From positions 40,688,368 through 40,752,367 of the forward strand of contig CM055106.1 of the NCBI GenBank assembly GCA_029204225.1: a stretch of DNA of 64,000 bases, written 5' to 3'. Source of the DNA: Diphasiastrum complanatum (Eukaryota > Streptophyta > Lycopodiopsida > Lycopodiales > Lycopodiaceae). How positions within the stretch are numbered: position 1 is the stretch's first letter; every line of letters begins with the position of its first letter. Positions 30,401 to 42,400 of the stretch are shown in pieces. A program made the position numbers and the translations under genes. The notes under the pieces were generated by a model. It saw only the letters and a program-made list of their open reading frames with translations. It had not been told where the DNA came from and did not search any database.

Positions 30401-33400
30401 TTTGAAGGAGACCGCCAGGTTTTTCACGGGAATACTTGTTACGAAGCAAAAATCACAAGTATGAATAAGATGGGAAAACTCACGCTTCATGGAAGGCCAA
30501 TAAACATGTTCTTTCAAACGGAACAAGGACTTGTGAAAACCAAAATGGCCACCAACAGGAGAGGAATGGGCCTCAAGAAGGAGCTGTGGACGTATGTCGA
30601 GAGTGCTGGGAATACATAACGAACCATAGTGAAACAAACGATGATTAAGAATGGAATAAATCTGGTGAGGGTGAGAGGAAGGACGAGAGGCAGACGACAT
30701 AACTTCACGAAAGTCTGGACATGTGGCATAAGCCTGAGGAAGATCATCATACCAAGAGTGGGAGCGTTACTTTTACCAAGCTTATAATGAATATCAAAAT
30801 GAAAGGACTGTGAAAACTGAAGTCAACGGTAATGACGAACACTAAGATCCTTTTGTGTATACAAATAACGAAGTGACTGGTGATCAGTAAAAACATCAAA
30901 CGGAACACGATACAGATAATGACGCCACTTCTTTAAAGCAAAAATGATAGCAAGCAACTCTTTTTCATGAGTGGAATAGCGCTGCTCATATGAACGAAGA
31001 AACATACGAACATCATGAACATCAGCAGGCACAGGCCATGAAAGAATAGAACAGACCTTACGAGGGTCGAGACGAACAGTACCATTAGTAACAAAGAAGC
31101 CCAAAAACTCGATTTGTACAACAGCAAAAGAACATTTAGAACGTTTAGCATACAGATGATGAGTCACTAACAAAACAAAAATAGAACGAACGTGCTGAAC
31201 ATGAAGAGAGAGAGTGGTGCTATAAATGAGGATATCGTCAAAATAAACAATGACACACTTTCCAAGCAGAGGTCGAAAGATGTTATTCATGACAATCTGA
31301 AAAGTGGGCGGGCCATTGGTAACACCAAAAGGAAGGACAAGAAACTCATACAGACCAAAGTGGGTACGGAAAGCTGTCTTGTGCTCATCAACAGGATGCA
31401 TACGAATTTGGTGATAACCGGAACAGAGGTCAAGTTTAGAAAAGATCTTGGCTTGGCCTAACTGGTCAAACAGGTCATCCATATGAGGGATAGGGTACTG
31501 ATTACGGATAGTAAGTTTATTTAAAGCACGATAATCAATACATAGACGTTTAGTACCATCCTTCTTATCAACAAGTAAAACAGGAGCACCAAAAGGACTG
31601 TGGCTAGGAACAATAAGGCCTTGACGTAATAAATCAGACACCTGACGTTGGACTTCTTCGCGCTCAACCATAGACATACGAAAAGGAGGACGAGAAGGAG
31701 GTGATGCAGAGGAAACAAGGTCTATATGGTGGTTGACATCTCGTAAAGGTGGTAATTGAGTCGGCTCTCTAAAAACATGCTCAAATTCACGCAACAGTTC
31801 AGAAAATACCTGTGGCAAAGGTGGTGCATCCGCAATAGGCTGAACTGGCTGAACAAAAAGAATAGCCGCACAGTGGGCCTTCGGGAGGCTCCGTATGAAC
31901 TGCTTCCCGGAAATAAGCTGATAGTCCTGCCGAGAATCAATATCGGAAAATATATGCTGAGTACCATCATGAGAGAATGTCAATGTCTGCTGATGGAGGT
32001 CTACTGTAACCGCACCAAGGGATGCAAACCAATCAGCACCGAGGATAAGATCGTACCGTGTAAGTGGAATAATATGAAAACCTGCCTAACCAAGGAAGTC
32101 TCCAATCCGATATGAAAGCTCTTGATACATCAGCGTGCTAGGAAAAAAGTGTGCCCTGGCAACCTCAACATGCAGGGGATGAGTCGTAGTGACTGGCATA
32201 GCACGAATGCGTGTAGTAATATGATTGCTGAGAAATGAGTGAGTGCTACCCGTGTCAACAAGGGCAATAAACTCACGACCAGTGATACGTACGCGAAGAC
32301 GGATATGGCGTGGACCCGGCTTACCGGCCCAAGTAGCATAAGCAAGCTGAGCATGGCATACAACTAGATCAGGGGGATCAGGAACAGGCTCAGTGGGTGT
32401 GGCAAACTGATCAACAAGTGGGTCATCATCTGGTCAAGGAATGTAGGAAGTGAAGAGAGTGTAAGAAAAGCTTAATATCGGAGGGAGCGGACTTTTGTCG
32501 TCACCCCAAATACGCTTTAGGTACACAAACGACACTAAGAGCAAGAAAGGAAATGACAAATGTCAAGAAAAGGTGTGGAAAGCAAGGAAAAACCAGCAAA
32601 GATACCTCTCGATAGAGCTCCAAGCGTGTGCAAAGAGCTGGCTGGAAAATGTGACCACAAGGAGAATGAAAGTGGGCGCTGGACAGCCTCCAATCAATGC
32701 TGAAAATATGGCTGGAAATCTGTGGAAAACGTGATGAAATAGGGCGATGCCTCCAATCAAAACTGAAATATGGCTGAAACTCTGCTGGAACAATGGCCGA
32801 AAAATGTGATGAAGTAGGGCGCTGGACAGCCTCCAATCAATGCGGAAAAGATGGCTAGGAATCCTCTCCCTGAATCAAATGGAGGATTCAAAAAAAAGAG
32901 GGAAAAGGATTTGGAACTTGGGCGCCGGAAATAATCTACCCAAATTTTTTTTTCCTTTTTTTTCCGGCCGCCAAATTTAGCGGAAGAACTTCCGCTAACT
33001 ATCTGCTAAAGCTCCGCCAAGGAAAATGCTCTGATACCAAGTTATGATCAAAATCTCAGGTGTTGAATCAATGAAGCATAAAAGATAGCAATAGACTAAA
33101 ACCCTACAAGCAATAGACAAGACAATAGGTTCTCCCACGAAGAGCCCAAGCAATACCAATCAATAATCTGAAAATGAGTGTACAAATGCCCCTATAAATA
33201 CCCTACCAATGAACCCTAAAATGGAATTCAAAAGTAAAGGGAGGCAAAATGTGGAGAGAAAATAGTGCGCCCTCCTACGGGCCCCCACTCCACATATAAC
33301 CATATAATAAGGGCCCAAGGCTAGTCAATGTCATAAAAAAGACCCAGTGCGGGTCACAAGCATATAAAATGGCTTTGGGGCCTGTACATGACTAATATAA

Positions 33401-36400
33401 AATGCGTAACCAGAAATATACATAACCAACAGTAAATGTAAAGAGGCCTGCGGAATATATGCAGAGTAGCCCAGTAGGCCTGTATCCTGTAGTCCGTAAC
33501 TGATTTGCAATCCTTATTTAAATTTGTCTCTAGCAAGTGATTTTAGGTGTTCAGAGAGTTGGTGTAGTTCTTCTATATAATGGGGAGTTGGTGTCAAAAG
33601 AATTCTCTTTCTCTTCCTGTCTTGAATTCTCCAGGCAACTGGTAGATTGGCAACTTTGGTTCTCTTGCATGTGTAGACCTTTGTGTCTACTTTGGAGAAT
33701 AGATGAAGAAGATTCCCTACCTCTCCACATTTGGATTCTCCTTGGTTGCCTGCAGCAACATTGTGCTTTTGCATCACTGCTTTCTCCCACTCCTAGCTTA
33801 TGAAGCTTTATAGGGAATCCGTTTTTGATGATATTTCTGCACACATGCAATGATAGCTGCTCTTATTCCTTTTATGATTGCGAGATCCGAGTGTTGTGTG
33901 TTGGAATTGATGGGAATCGCTTAATGATATTAAGTACCAATTCTTGCAGATAGGATGAGGTTGGGCTAGAATAGTAATCTTGTTGTTCCATGTTGGAACT
34001 TATGAGAACTTAGAAGTGAGTCAGGTGCAAAATGTGGATTCTTGTAGGTCCCATTGGGATTGTGCATACAACATGCTGATGGATCTTCATTCTAGTTCAA
34101 TCATTGCATATATGTGTCTCCATCCTTATTGTTAAGGGTGACATATGCAGCCATGCATGTGGCTATATCAATTTTATATGCCAATTTACTACTGCATGCA
34201 TTTCTAGGTGGATGGAGAGAAATCATAATTTATCATTTCATCTTCAGAGAACTTTTGTACCTGTTTGTAACAGCCTCTAATTTTTAAGCTCTAAAATGCA
34301 AACTAGCCAACGCATAGGAAATGCTCAAAACCTGCTGATCCTTCAAAATGGAGGGTGATGATTTTTAGTCTGCATCTAGTTGCCAAAGTTTTTATGGTGG
34401 ATTCATGTCGTTTTTGAATGGTGAAAAGAAGAAGGGCCCATGTTAATGTTGTGGAAGGATGGGCACATTGATAACAAATGAGCCCAAATTGCCTCTATTT
34501 ACCTTGTTCGATTGCAAAGCACATGATTTCAAACTAAAAATTCAATCAGATCAAGGACCCAAATTAATTATGAAGCATATGCACGATTTCTAATGCTGAT
34601 CAGTATAAATTATAAGGTGCTTACTGCTTAGTTATTTGAAGCTGGCTAGAATCTGCAAAAGGTGGAGGTCTGGTCGGTAAAATTGAGCTAGTAGTGTGAC
34701 CAAAAAGGGATATCTAAACAGTAACTAAAAAATTGTCCTTTTTATACAATGGATTTGTTCAATTTGACAAGCTTGTGCATGAGTGCATATCAAAATCTGA
34801 ATACCCAAGTGCAAGCTACTAGTGTTCAAGTTATGATTGCACTTTTTTACTCATGTCTAATTTCATTTGAGCTGCTTTTGAAGTGGGACATCGTTAAGGA
34901 GTGACACTTTGGTTTCTCATGGTGTCATGATGTGCAGTTATTGCAAGAATTCACAAAAATGTGAGGCAGGATATCAAAGAGTTGTTAACAGTCATTGTAC
35001 CAAGGCATCCAAAACGTGGATACAAAATCCAAAGAGTAAGTATGAAGCCTTTGTCAAGAACTTTGGTTGTTAGTATTTTGATTATTAGGTTATAAGTGTA
35101 ATACGTATGGGTAACAAGATTGCCATAGTCAGATGTCTTAGTGCAACCTATTAGTTGTGTGATGCTAAAAGTATGGTGCTTAAATCATCGGGGCAAACCA
35201 TGTTGCTTATTATTTTGGGCTAGTTTGTCTTTTCTGAGCATCTACTCGTGCATGTAACTTTTGTGGCAATTTGCGTGCTTTATGGATTCAATCTTTTAAA
35301 ATAAATATTTACTCTTGCAAAATTAAGTTTTTGGTTTTGGAGTCAAAGAAGAGAAAGAAAAGTACCAATCCAATCTGATATTTCTTTGATTAGTATGATT
35401 TTAAGGTGTTGCACATAGAGGCCACTTGATTTAGAGTGGTTTGTTCTATAAATTTAAGATTCAATTTCTCCAAAATGCCTCATTTTCTAATGCAACAAGA
35501 TTCAATTTCTAGTGCAACAACATTCAATCTCTTCTTAAGGAGACAAGAACTAACTGCACTATGCTATTTCTTGGCTAAGATGACACTATTAAGTGACTCT
35601 AGGAAACTTGTAGGAGATGGACGATGATTCACCAGATTGCAGGACCCAACAGAGCTTACCAAAATTCCTACGGTAATTGGTGACTAACACCATGAGAAGG
35701 ATCCTTTAATCTGATTATTTACTAAGTATGTTACATAGCTTCAGACTTCGATTCATTCTTATAATTTCAAGTGGAGATACATCCTGGCTACTGCACGTGC
35801 TCTCCATCCACAAACTCCCGGGTAGATTGAGTGAATGGCAAAACGGAAGCCCCATCACTATATAGACATAGCATAGTGAATGGCAAAACGGAAGCCCCAC
35901 CACTATATAGACATAGCATAAGTTATGGACTCGGCTCATTACATTCGCCATGTCCATTTACATTTACTTTACTTTATGCATAAGCAGGCTTTGGGCCCTT
36001 TTTTATTCATTATTTGACATTTAGACTATATGGTTGGCCTTGGGCCCTATTATTGACATTTAGACCATATTATTGGCCTTGGGCCCTATGATTCACTATA
36101 TTGGTTATTTGGTCATATTACTGAGAGTGTGGGCCTTCTTGGAGGGCGCACTATTTTCCCTCTCAGTTTGGCCCTAGCCACTGGAAGCTTCCTTTTAGGG
36201 CTTCCTCTTGGCTATAAGTTGGGATTCTGTGTCATTTGTTACTTGGCTTATGATATGATCTCCTTCTTTAGTCTCTTTAAGCTTTCTCTCTCTTGCTTTC
36301 TAGGGTTAAGTCTTGCTTATGTGATGCTTTTATAGACTAAATCTAGATCAGCCGTGGCTACGTTCATAACTTGGTATCAGAGCACTTTCCTGAGCATCTC

Positions 36401-39400
36401 CATTGAGCAGATTTTTCTCTCACAGGAGGGCGCCCATCTTTAGCTTGGATCTTCACCATTTTTCAGCCGGATCTTCAGCATTTCTCCACACTTGTCTTGC
36501 AGATTTTTACGACGGATCGGAGGAGGACAGGCGCCCACTTGCTGCCCATTTCTAGCGCCCTCTTGCTGGCTGCCTACTGCTGCATTTTCAGCCTTTTTCC
36601 TCCCCTATATTGGGCGCCCTACTGCCTCCTATTTGCTGCCCTATTGGGCGCCCTCATGCTTGATGACCAGCGCCCTACTGTTCCTTCCTTTGCTGAAAAT
36701 TTCCGCTTTTTGCTGCCCCTATTCGCCACCTTCCATCAGCCACTCCTAGCGCCCTACCAACCCATCTTTTTGATCCAATTTTTTTTTGCCGTTTACTACC
36801 TCTCTTGGACGCCCACACTCCACCATAGCTGGCGCCCTACATCCGCCTCAATTTCAGCTCACCCTCCTACACTGCTGTCTGTGTTCGCAACCCTACCCCG
36901 GACAATACAAACACGCCTAGATGCTTAGAAAGCCACTCCCACCCAGCTTCATCGCGCATCGGGATTGCTCCCCGTCTTTATCGCAAACTTTTTTTTACCC
37001 TTGAAGGGCGATCTCTGATTTTTCAGCCTTGTGTCCTCGCTGCCCATACCTCCTTTTTGTTATCACTTCCTTTCCTTGGCTGCTCCCTTTCCAGCCCTAT
37101 AGTCCATTATTGTTTCTCATACTTTTACTCACCGTTTACTCCACGTTGTTGGGCCCTTAGCATCTTTTTTGGAGGCTGCCCGGTACCTCGACATATCGCC
37201 GCTATTTTTCAGCTCACTTCCGGTTGCGGTTACGAGGTATTTCTTACTTAGTTGTCCTTTCCGTTCATCTTACATCGCGAGTTCTATTGTGTCTTTTCAT
37301 TGGCGTGCCTGTTGTGACGACTTATGTCCTCTCCTTCAGTTCGTCCAATTGTTTAGCACATTTCTTTTCTCGCTTACTTTTTCTTCCTCATGGCTAGCTC
37401 ACCCACTACACCTGCGAGTCATTCCGGACCTTTAGATGAACAGTTTGCTGATATGCGTGACTCTCTTACTCTCCTCAGTAGTCATTTCGACCAAATGATG
37501 ACCGGTTTTACCACTCTACAGACCGGCTTTGCCACTATGCAGTCACAGATTGATTCCTTACAGCCACATTGTTGCGCCGGCGCCTCAAAGGGCGCTGGGA
37601 CTTGAGCGGTTTCCCCAACAGGCGCTTAAGTCTAACATTCATCCATCATGCACTTACATAAAAGCCAACTCAGAAACGTAACAAGCTTAACCATTCAGAC
37701 TTAAGAAAATTGGAATCCCAACCAACCCGAAAGCCAACTCAGAATCCGTCCCCAAAAGGTAACCAAAGGCAAAGACAAGCCACACATGAAATCCAAGGCA
37801 TAGTGGTCGCCAAACTGACCAATTGGCATAGCGGCAAGCCCCATGTCGATGACAGGGACCCTTAGGCGCCAGCGACGCAAAAAGGTTGTAGTAAGGGTCC
37901 TTCCACTTGGACCAGTCCCGGAGGCGAAACCGAAATGGTAATCATCCCCAAGGATCAACTTTATTAGATTTGGAAGAGGTTACATTCATACATAGACTGA
38001 CCGGTCTCGGGGCCACCAACACGTGCTGGGCATTGTGCCTGGCTCGTGCTGGTAGAGGGAGCTGAGACCTGGCGACTGGATTCCTGGCGCTGGTTGAGCT
38101 GCCCAAGTTTCTGTCTGCCGGACTCCCCCTATAGTTCTGCTGTGATTCGGCGCACCCCCTCTGGTTTGAAACATAGTGCTTTCTGGTAAAGCACGCTTTT
38201 CAGGACTTAGTTTTTATTTTGCTGATTAAGCCTGGCAAGCCTGGCAGAATCAGTCTGGCTCCCGGACATGGGTCCCGGGAGCCGTCCCGGCGGCCGAATC
38301 AACCTGCTTTCCTGACTAGGCCATGACTCGAGCTCCAGAGCTAGCTCATGACTTTGTGAGTACTTGACTGGCTCACCACAGGTCGGAGGCTCAGTCCTTG
38401 ACATTCTAACTTGCTCTGGGACCTTAGGGAGTGTCACCCCTTTGAGTCTTACAGGGCACGCTGGGTGCACCCAAGTCAGCTTTACAACATCCTCCCCTCG
38501 TTTGAGAAAGCTGATGTCCTCATCAAGGCCAAACTAGAACCTAAGACTCATGGCACGGGCTTAATTCACCGGCCAGACTTTAGTCACATATACAAGGGCA
38601 CGGGCTTGATTCACCGGCCAAAGGAAACCAACTGTAAAGCAGAGTAATGATATTGTGTTTTACACCCAGCACAGGAAAAGTGTGGATCTAGTTCACTTAC
38701 GTAAAACCTGTGTGAAGCTGCTGCACTTAGACATCAAACTGAAGCTCACTCCTCAATGAGAAATGCGGCTTACTTTATTAGCATGAAAGAAAAAGGTACT
38801 CACGGCTCCCTTAAGCCTCAGATATGTCGTTGTCGTCGCACATCTGGATGAGTCCCCTAGGACTCTAGATATTTCGTTTGGTCGTCCAGGTTGAGCTCCT
38901 TGAGCTCTGCATCGGCACTTAGATTCACCTTTGACGTAGAAACTGCAGGCAATGTTGGCTCCATTTGACCTCGCGTCAGCTGGTTTGTCACTGTTGGATG
39001 TCTTTCATTAAAAAAGTGAGTTTTCGCTTGGTCACACAAGGTGAGCTCCTTGAGCTCTGCATCGGCACTTGAATTCACCTTTGATGTAGAGACTATAGGC
39101 AATTTGGCTCCATTTGTTCCCGTGTCAGCTGGTCTGTCACTGTTGGTTGTCCTTCGTTAAATAGGTGAATGAGATTGGGAGGAATGGTTGGCTCAGGTTC
39201 ATTTGTGTCGTTCTTTTCTAGTTGGTCCCCTGGCACAGCTCTGACGACACAAGGTCTCCTGCCATTATATAATAACACAAGGTTAACCCCTTTTGCCAAG
39301 AAGGCCACCACATGTTCGTTAAACCAGCTTAATCCCAAAATAGCGTCGAAGGCATCCATCTTCAAGATTGTGAACGTTAGTCGATTCTTCCAGGCTCCCA

Positions 39401-42400
39401 GAGAGATTGGTAAGTTGGTTGCCAATCTACAAGTGGTCATTGTACCTTTCGCGGTCTCCACACAAATAGGAGTCACATTTTCTTCACATTGGATGTCCAA
39501 TTCTCCTGTCAGTTTTTCTGACAAGTAGTTATGTGACGCCCCCAGGTCTACCATGAAGTAAATGATCCTGCCTTGAATACAGCCTTTCAGGTACAATAAC
39601 TTGGATCCTCTCGCAGGAGTCGCCATAAGATGTTCACGATAAGCCGCAAGTGCCCCTATCTGTTGCAAGGCATTCAGGTCAGACTCCGTCAAATCCGTTT
39701 CTGGGTCCTCTTCATCATCTTGTTCACCATCTTCTTGATCAAATGCCTCTCTCTCCATCCTATCAAATCCTTCAATGGCAGCCATGATTTGCTTATTCAA
39801 TGGTTTGGGGCATGATCTCCAAGAGTGACCTTGCTGATGACAGTTGAAGCAGCGCATGGAACTGCCCACTGTTGGTGAGCTGTTGCTGTGACTAGTTGAA
39901 GGTCCAACATTGTTTCTTCTCTGGAACATGTTCCCTCCATTGTTGCCTTGGTTGCCAAACCCTGTTTTTGTTGGGAATTTATTCACGCTACTCGAGGCTT
40001 GGTTGCCATTTGGAGCTGAGTCCCCCCTTGAAAAGAAGCTCGGACTCGGTCTGGATCCACTAAATACTCTTGTTGAGGTTGCAGGAGCAGCTGGTGCCAA
40101 TGTGCTCTCATAATCACAAACCATTTCAGCCGCTCGAATAGTTGAATTGAAATCATGGGGCATGTAGCTGTCTATCGCACGTCGGGTCCAGGATTGCATT
40201 CCAGACAATAGGTAATGAGTTTTGTCCGCCTCGGACATATCTTCAATAACCCATACACTCTGTCTGAATCTATTGAGGTACTCTCGCAATGACCCTTTCT
40301 GTTTGAGCCCCGATAATTCTGTCCTCAATCTCATGTGTGAATCCTTCGGTATGAACTCCTCTCGTAACGCGGCTTTGAATGCGTCCCATGTTTGAAAATG
40401 CATTCCTGCCATCCGGTACCAATTTGTAGTGTAGCCCTCAAAATATGCTAATGCCAAGTCAGTTCTTTCTTCCTCAGGAGTGTTCATTAGACGGAAGTAA
40501 TGGTCCATGTGAAACAACCAATCTTCCACAACTCGAATGTCACGCTCTCCTTTGAAAGTAGGTGGTGCTTTCACTTTGGCAGTCTTTCTTGGGCCCTCCG
40601 TGGTTCGCGCTCGTGGTTCTCTTGGTATCTGTGGAGGAGGCGCCACTGCATTCTCCCTAGTTGCTTCCAACTCTTCAAACCTGGCTTCGAGCTGTGTTAG
40701 CCCGTCTCTCATTTCTCTAGCAAGGTTAATTTGGGTAAGATTCATGGCTCGCAAGGATGTTTGCCATTCTTTCCTTTCGGTTTCTCTATCCTTCTTCACC
40801 TCGCTAAGCATAGCCGTCATTGCGCTTGATAAGTATTGCCGCATCTTCACTTCAAAGAGGTCCTGTTGTGCCTCTGGCAAGGGTTCATCTCTTGGTGTAG
40901 GTTCAGAAGGGCCACCCATCTCTTCATGGAGGGGCGCCACTGTGGAGTGCATACGCTCTTTCTTTCTCGACTTGGACCTGGTGCCATCTCGATGCATGCG
41001 AGAGCTGTATTCTCGAGTCAGCTCTTCTCCGTCCGTCAGTGCTCGTAACTCTTCAAGATGGTCCTCCATTATAGTCAGAGGTGTACTTCCAACAGATTAT
41101 CGCCTCAATCCTTTTTATATTTGAAGCTCTCCCTTCTGTCAGCCGGGCCCCACAGCTCTCTTTTCTTCTTTATTAAATCAGCTTCAATGAAAATATCCCT
41201 TCCTCAAACTTAGCACGCCCACATCACCTGAGAGCCAAGTAGGAACCAGGTCATTTGTGTCCAAGCAAGCACACGACAAACGGAACATACCAACCAAAGC
41301 AAAATACAGAGGATCCCTCTCAAGCCACAAACCCCCCCTTGAGACCGGACGTAGGACCTTTGCCTAGCCGCGCCCACACAAATCTATCACAGAATTAGCC
41401 CACGGGGAAACATCCATCCAACCATCGTGCTTTCAGCATTAAGCAGCACATTGCCTCAGTCACGCCCCACCACTTTTTGGTCGATAGCCCTTATAGCTAA
41501 ACGATCGGCAGCTATCCCGCACCGGCAGCTAACCACCCGTGCTTTACACCCGAATTCGAGCAGCATCTCTGTATCAATGGTTAACCCGTACAGTTCGAAT
41601 ATGTCGCCCCGCACCCCACAAGGTACAGACCGTGCTTTCACCTACCTAGGCAGCACTTTGCCTCATCCGTCCTACGTGCAGACAGCGCCAGGCCCGAACC
41701 GCGAGAACTGACCGTGCTTACACCTCGAGGGCAGCACTTTGACTCATCAAGTCCCCCGTTCTGCCGACCACCCCGACCGTGGACGCACCCGTGCTTACAC
41801 TGTGGGCAGCACCTTGCGCAACGGTTGTCCTGACAAATCCCAAAAACGTGGCCATCCCTGTGAGACTTGCGTAGCTGACCGGCTAGTCGGCTCTGATACC
41901 ACATGTTGCGCCGGCGCCTCAAAGGGCGCTGGGACTTGAGCGGTTTCCCCAACACGCGCTTAAGTCTAACATTCATCCATCATGCACTTACATAAAAGCC
42001 AACTCAGAAACGTAACAAGCTTAACCATTCAGACTTAAGAAAATTGGAATCCCAACCAACCCGAAAGCCAACTCAGAATCCGTCCCCAAAAGGTAACCAA
42101 AGGCAAAGACAAGCCACACATGAAATCCAAGGCATAGTGGTCGCCAAACTGACCAATTGGCATAGCGGCAAGCCCCATGTCGATGACAGGGACCCTTAGG
42201 CGCCAGCGACGCAAAAAGGTTGTAGTAAGGGTCCTTCCACTTGGACCAGTCCCGGAGGCGAAACCAAAATGGTAATCATCCCCAAGGATCAACTTTATTA
42301 GATTTGGAAGAGGTTACATTCATACATAGACTGACCGGTCTCGGGGCCACCAACACGTGCTGGGCATTGTGCCTGGCTCGTGCTGGTAGAGGGAGCTGAG

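Larger units (their letters stand above)
28714..33501 (-). mobile_element. Ty3/gypsy element A2, gag-deleted
   Basis: Minus-strand insertion in KDTA intron 6 with exact 5-bp duplication GATTT (28709-28713 and 33502-33506). LTRs: 3' copy 28714-29174, 5' copy 33040-33501, same family and same AGTTA/TAACT ends as A1. The PBS TGGTATCAGAGC reads leftward from 33039. The interior has the leader, then jumps from just before the Gag start (about 32438) to the Gag-protease boundary. Protease, RT and integrase remain, but part of RNase H is gone. Confidence 0.93.

Noticed and set aside
33537..33850. Overlapping 88- to 99-codon frames on both strands in KDTA intron 6
   Set aside because: No motif, no splice context; ordinary chance frames.
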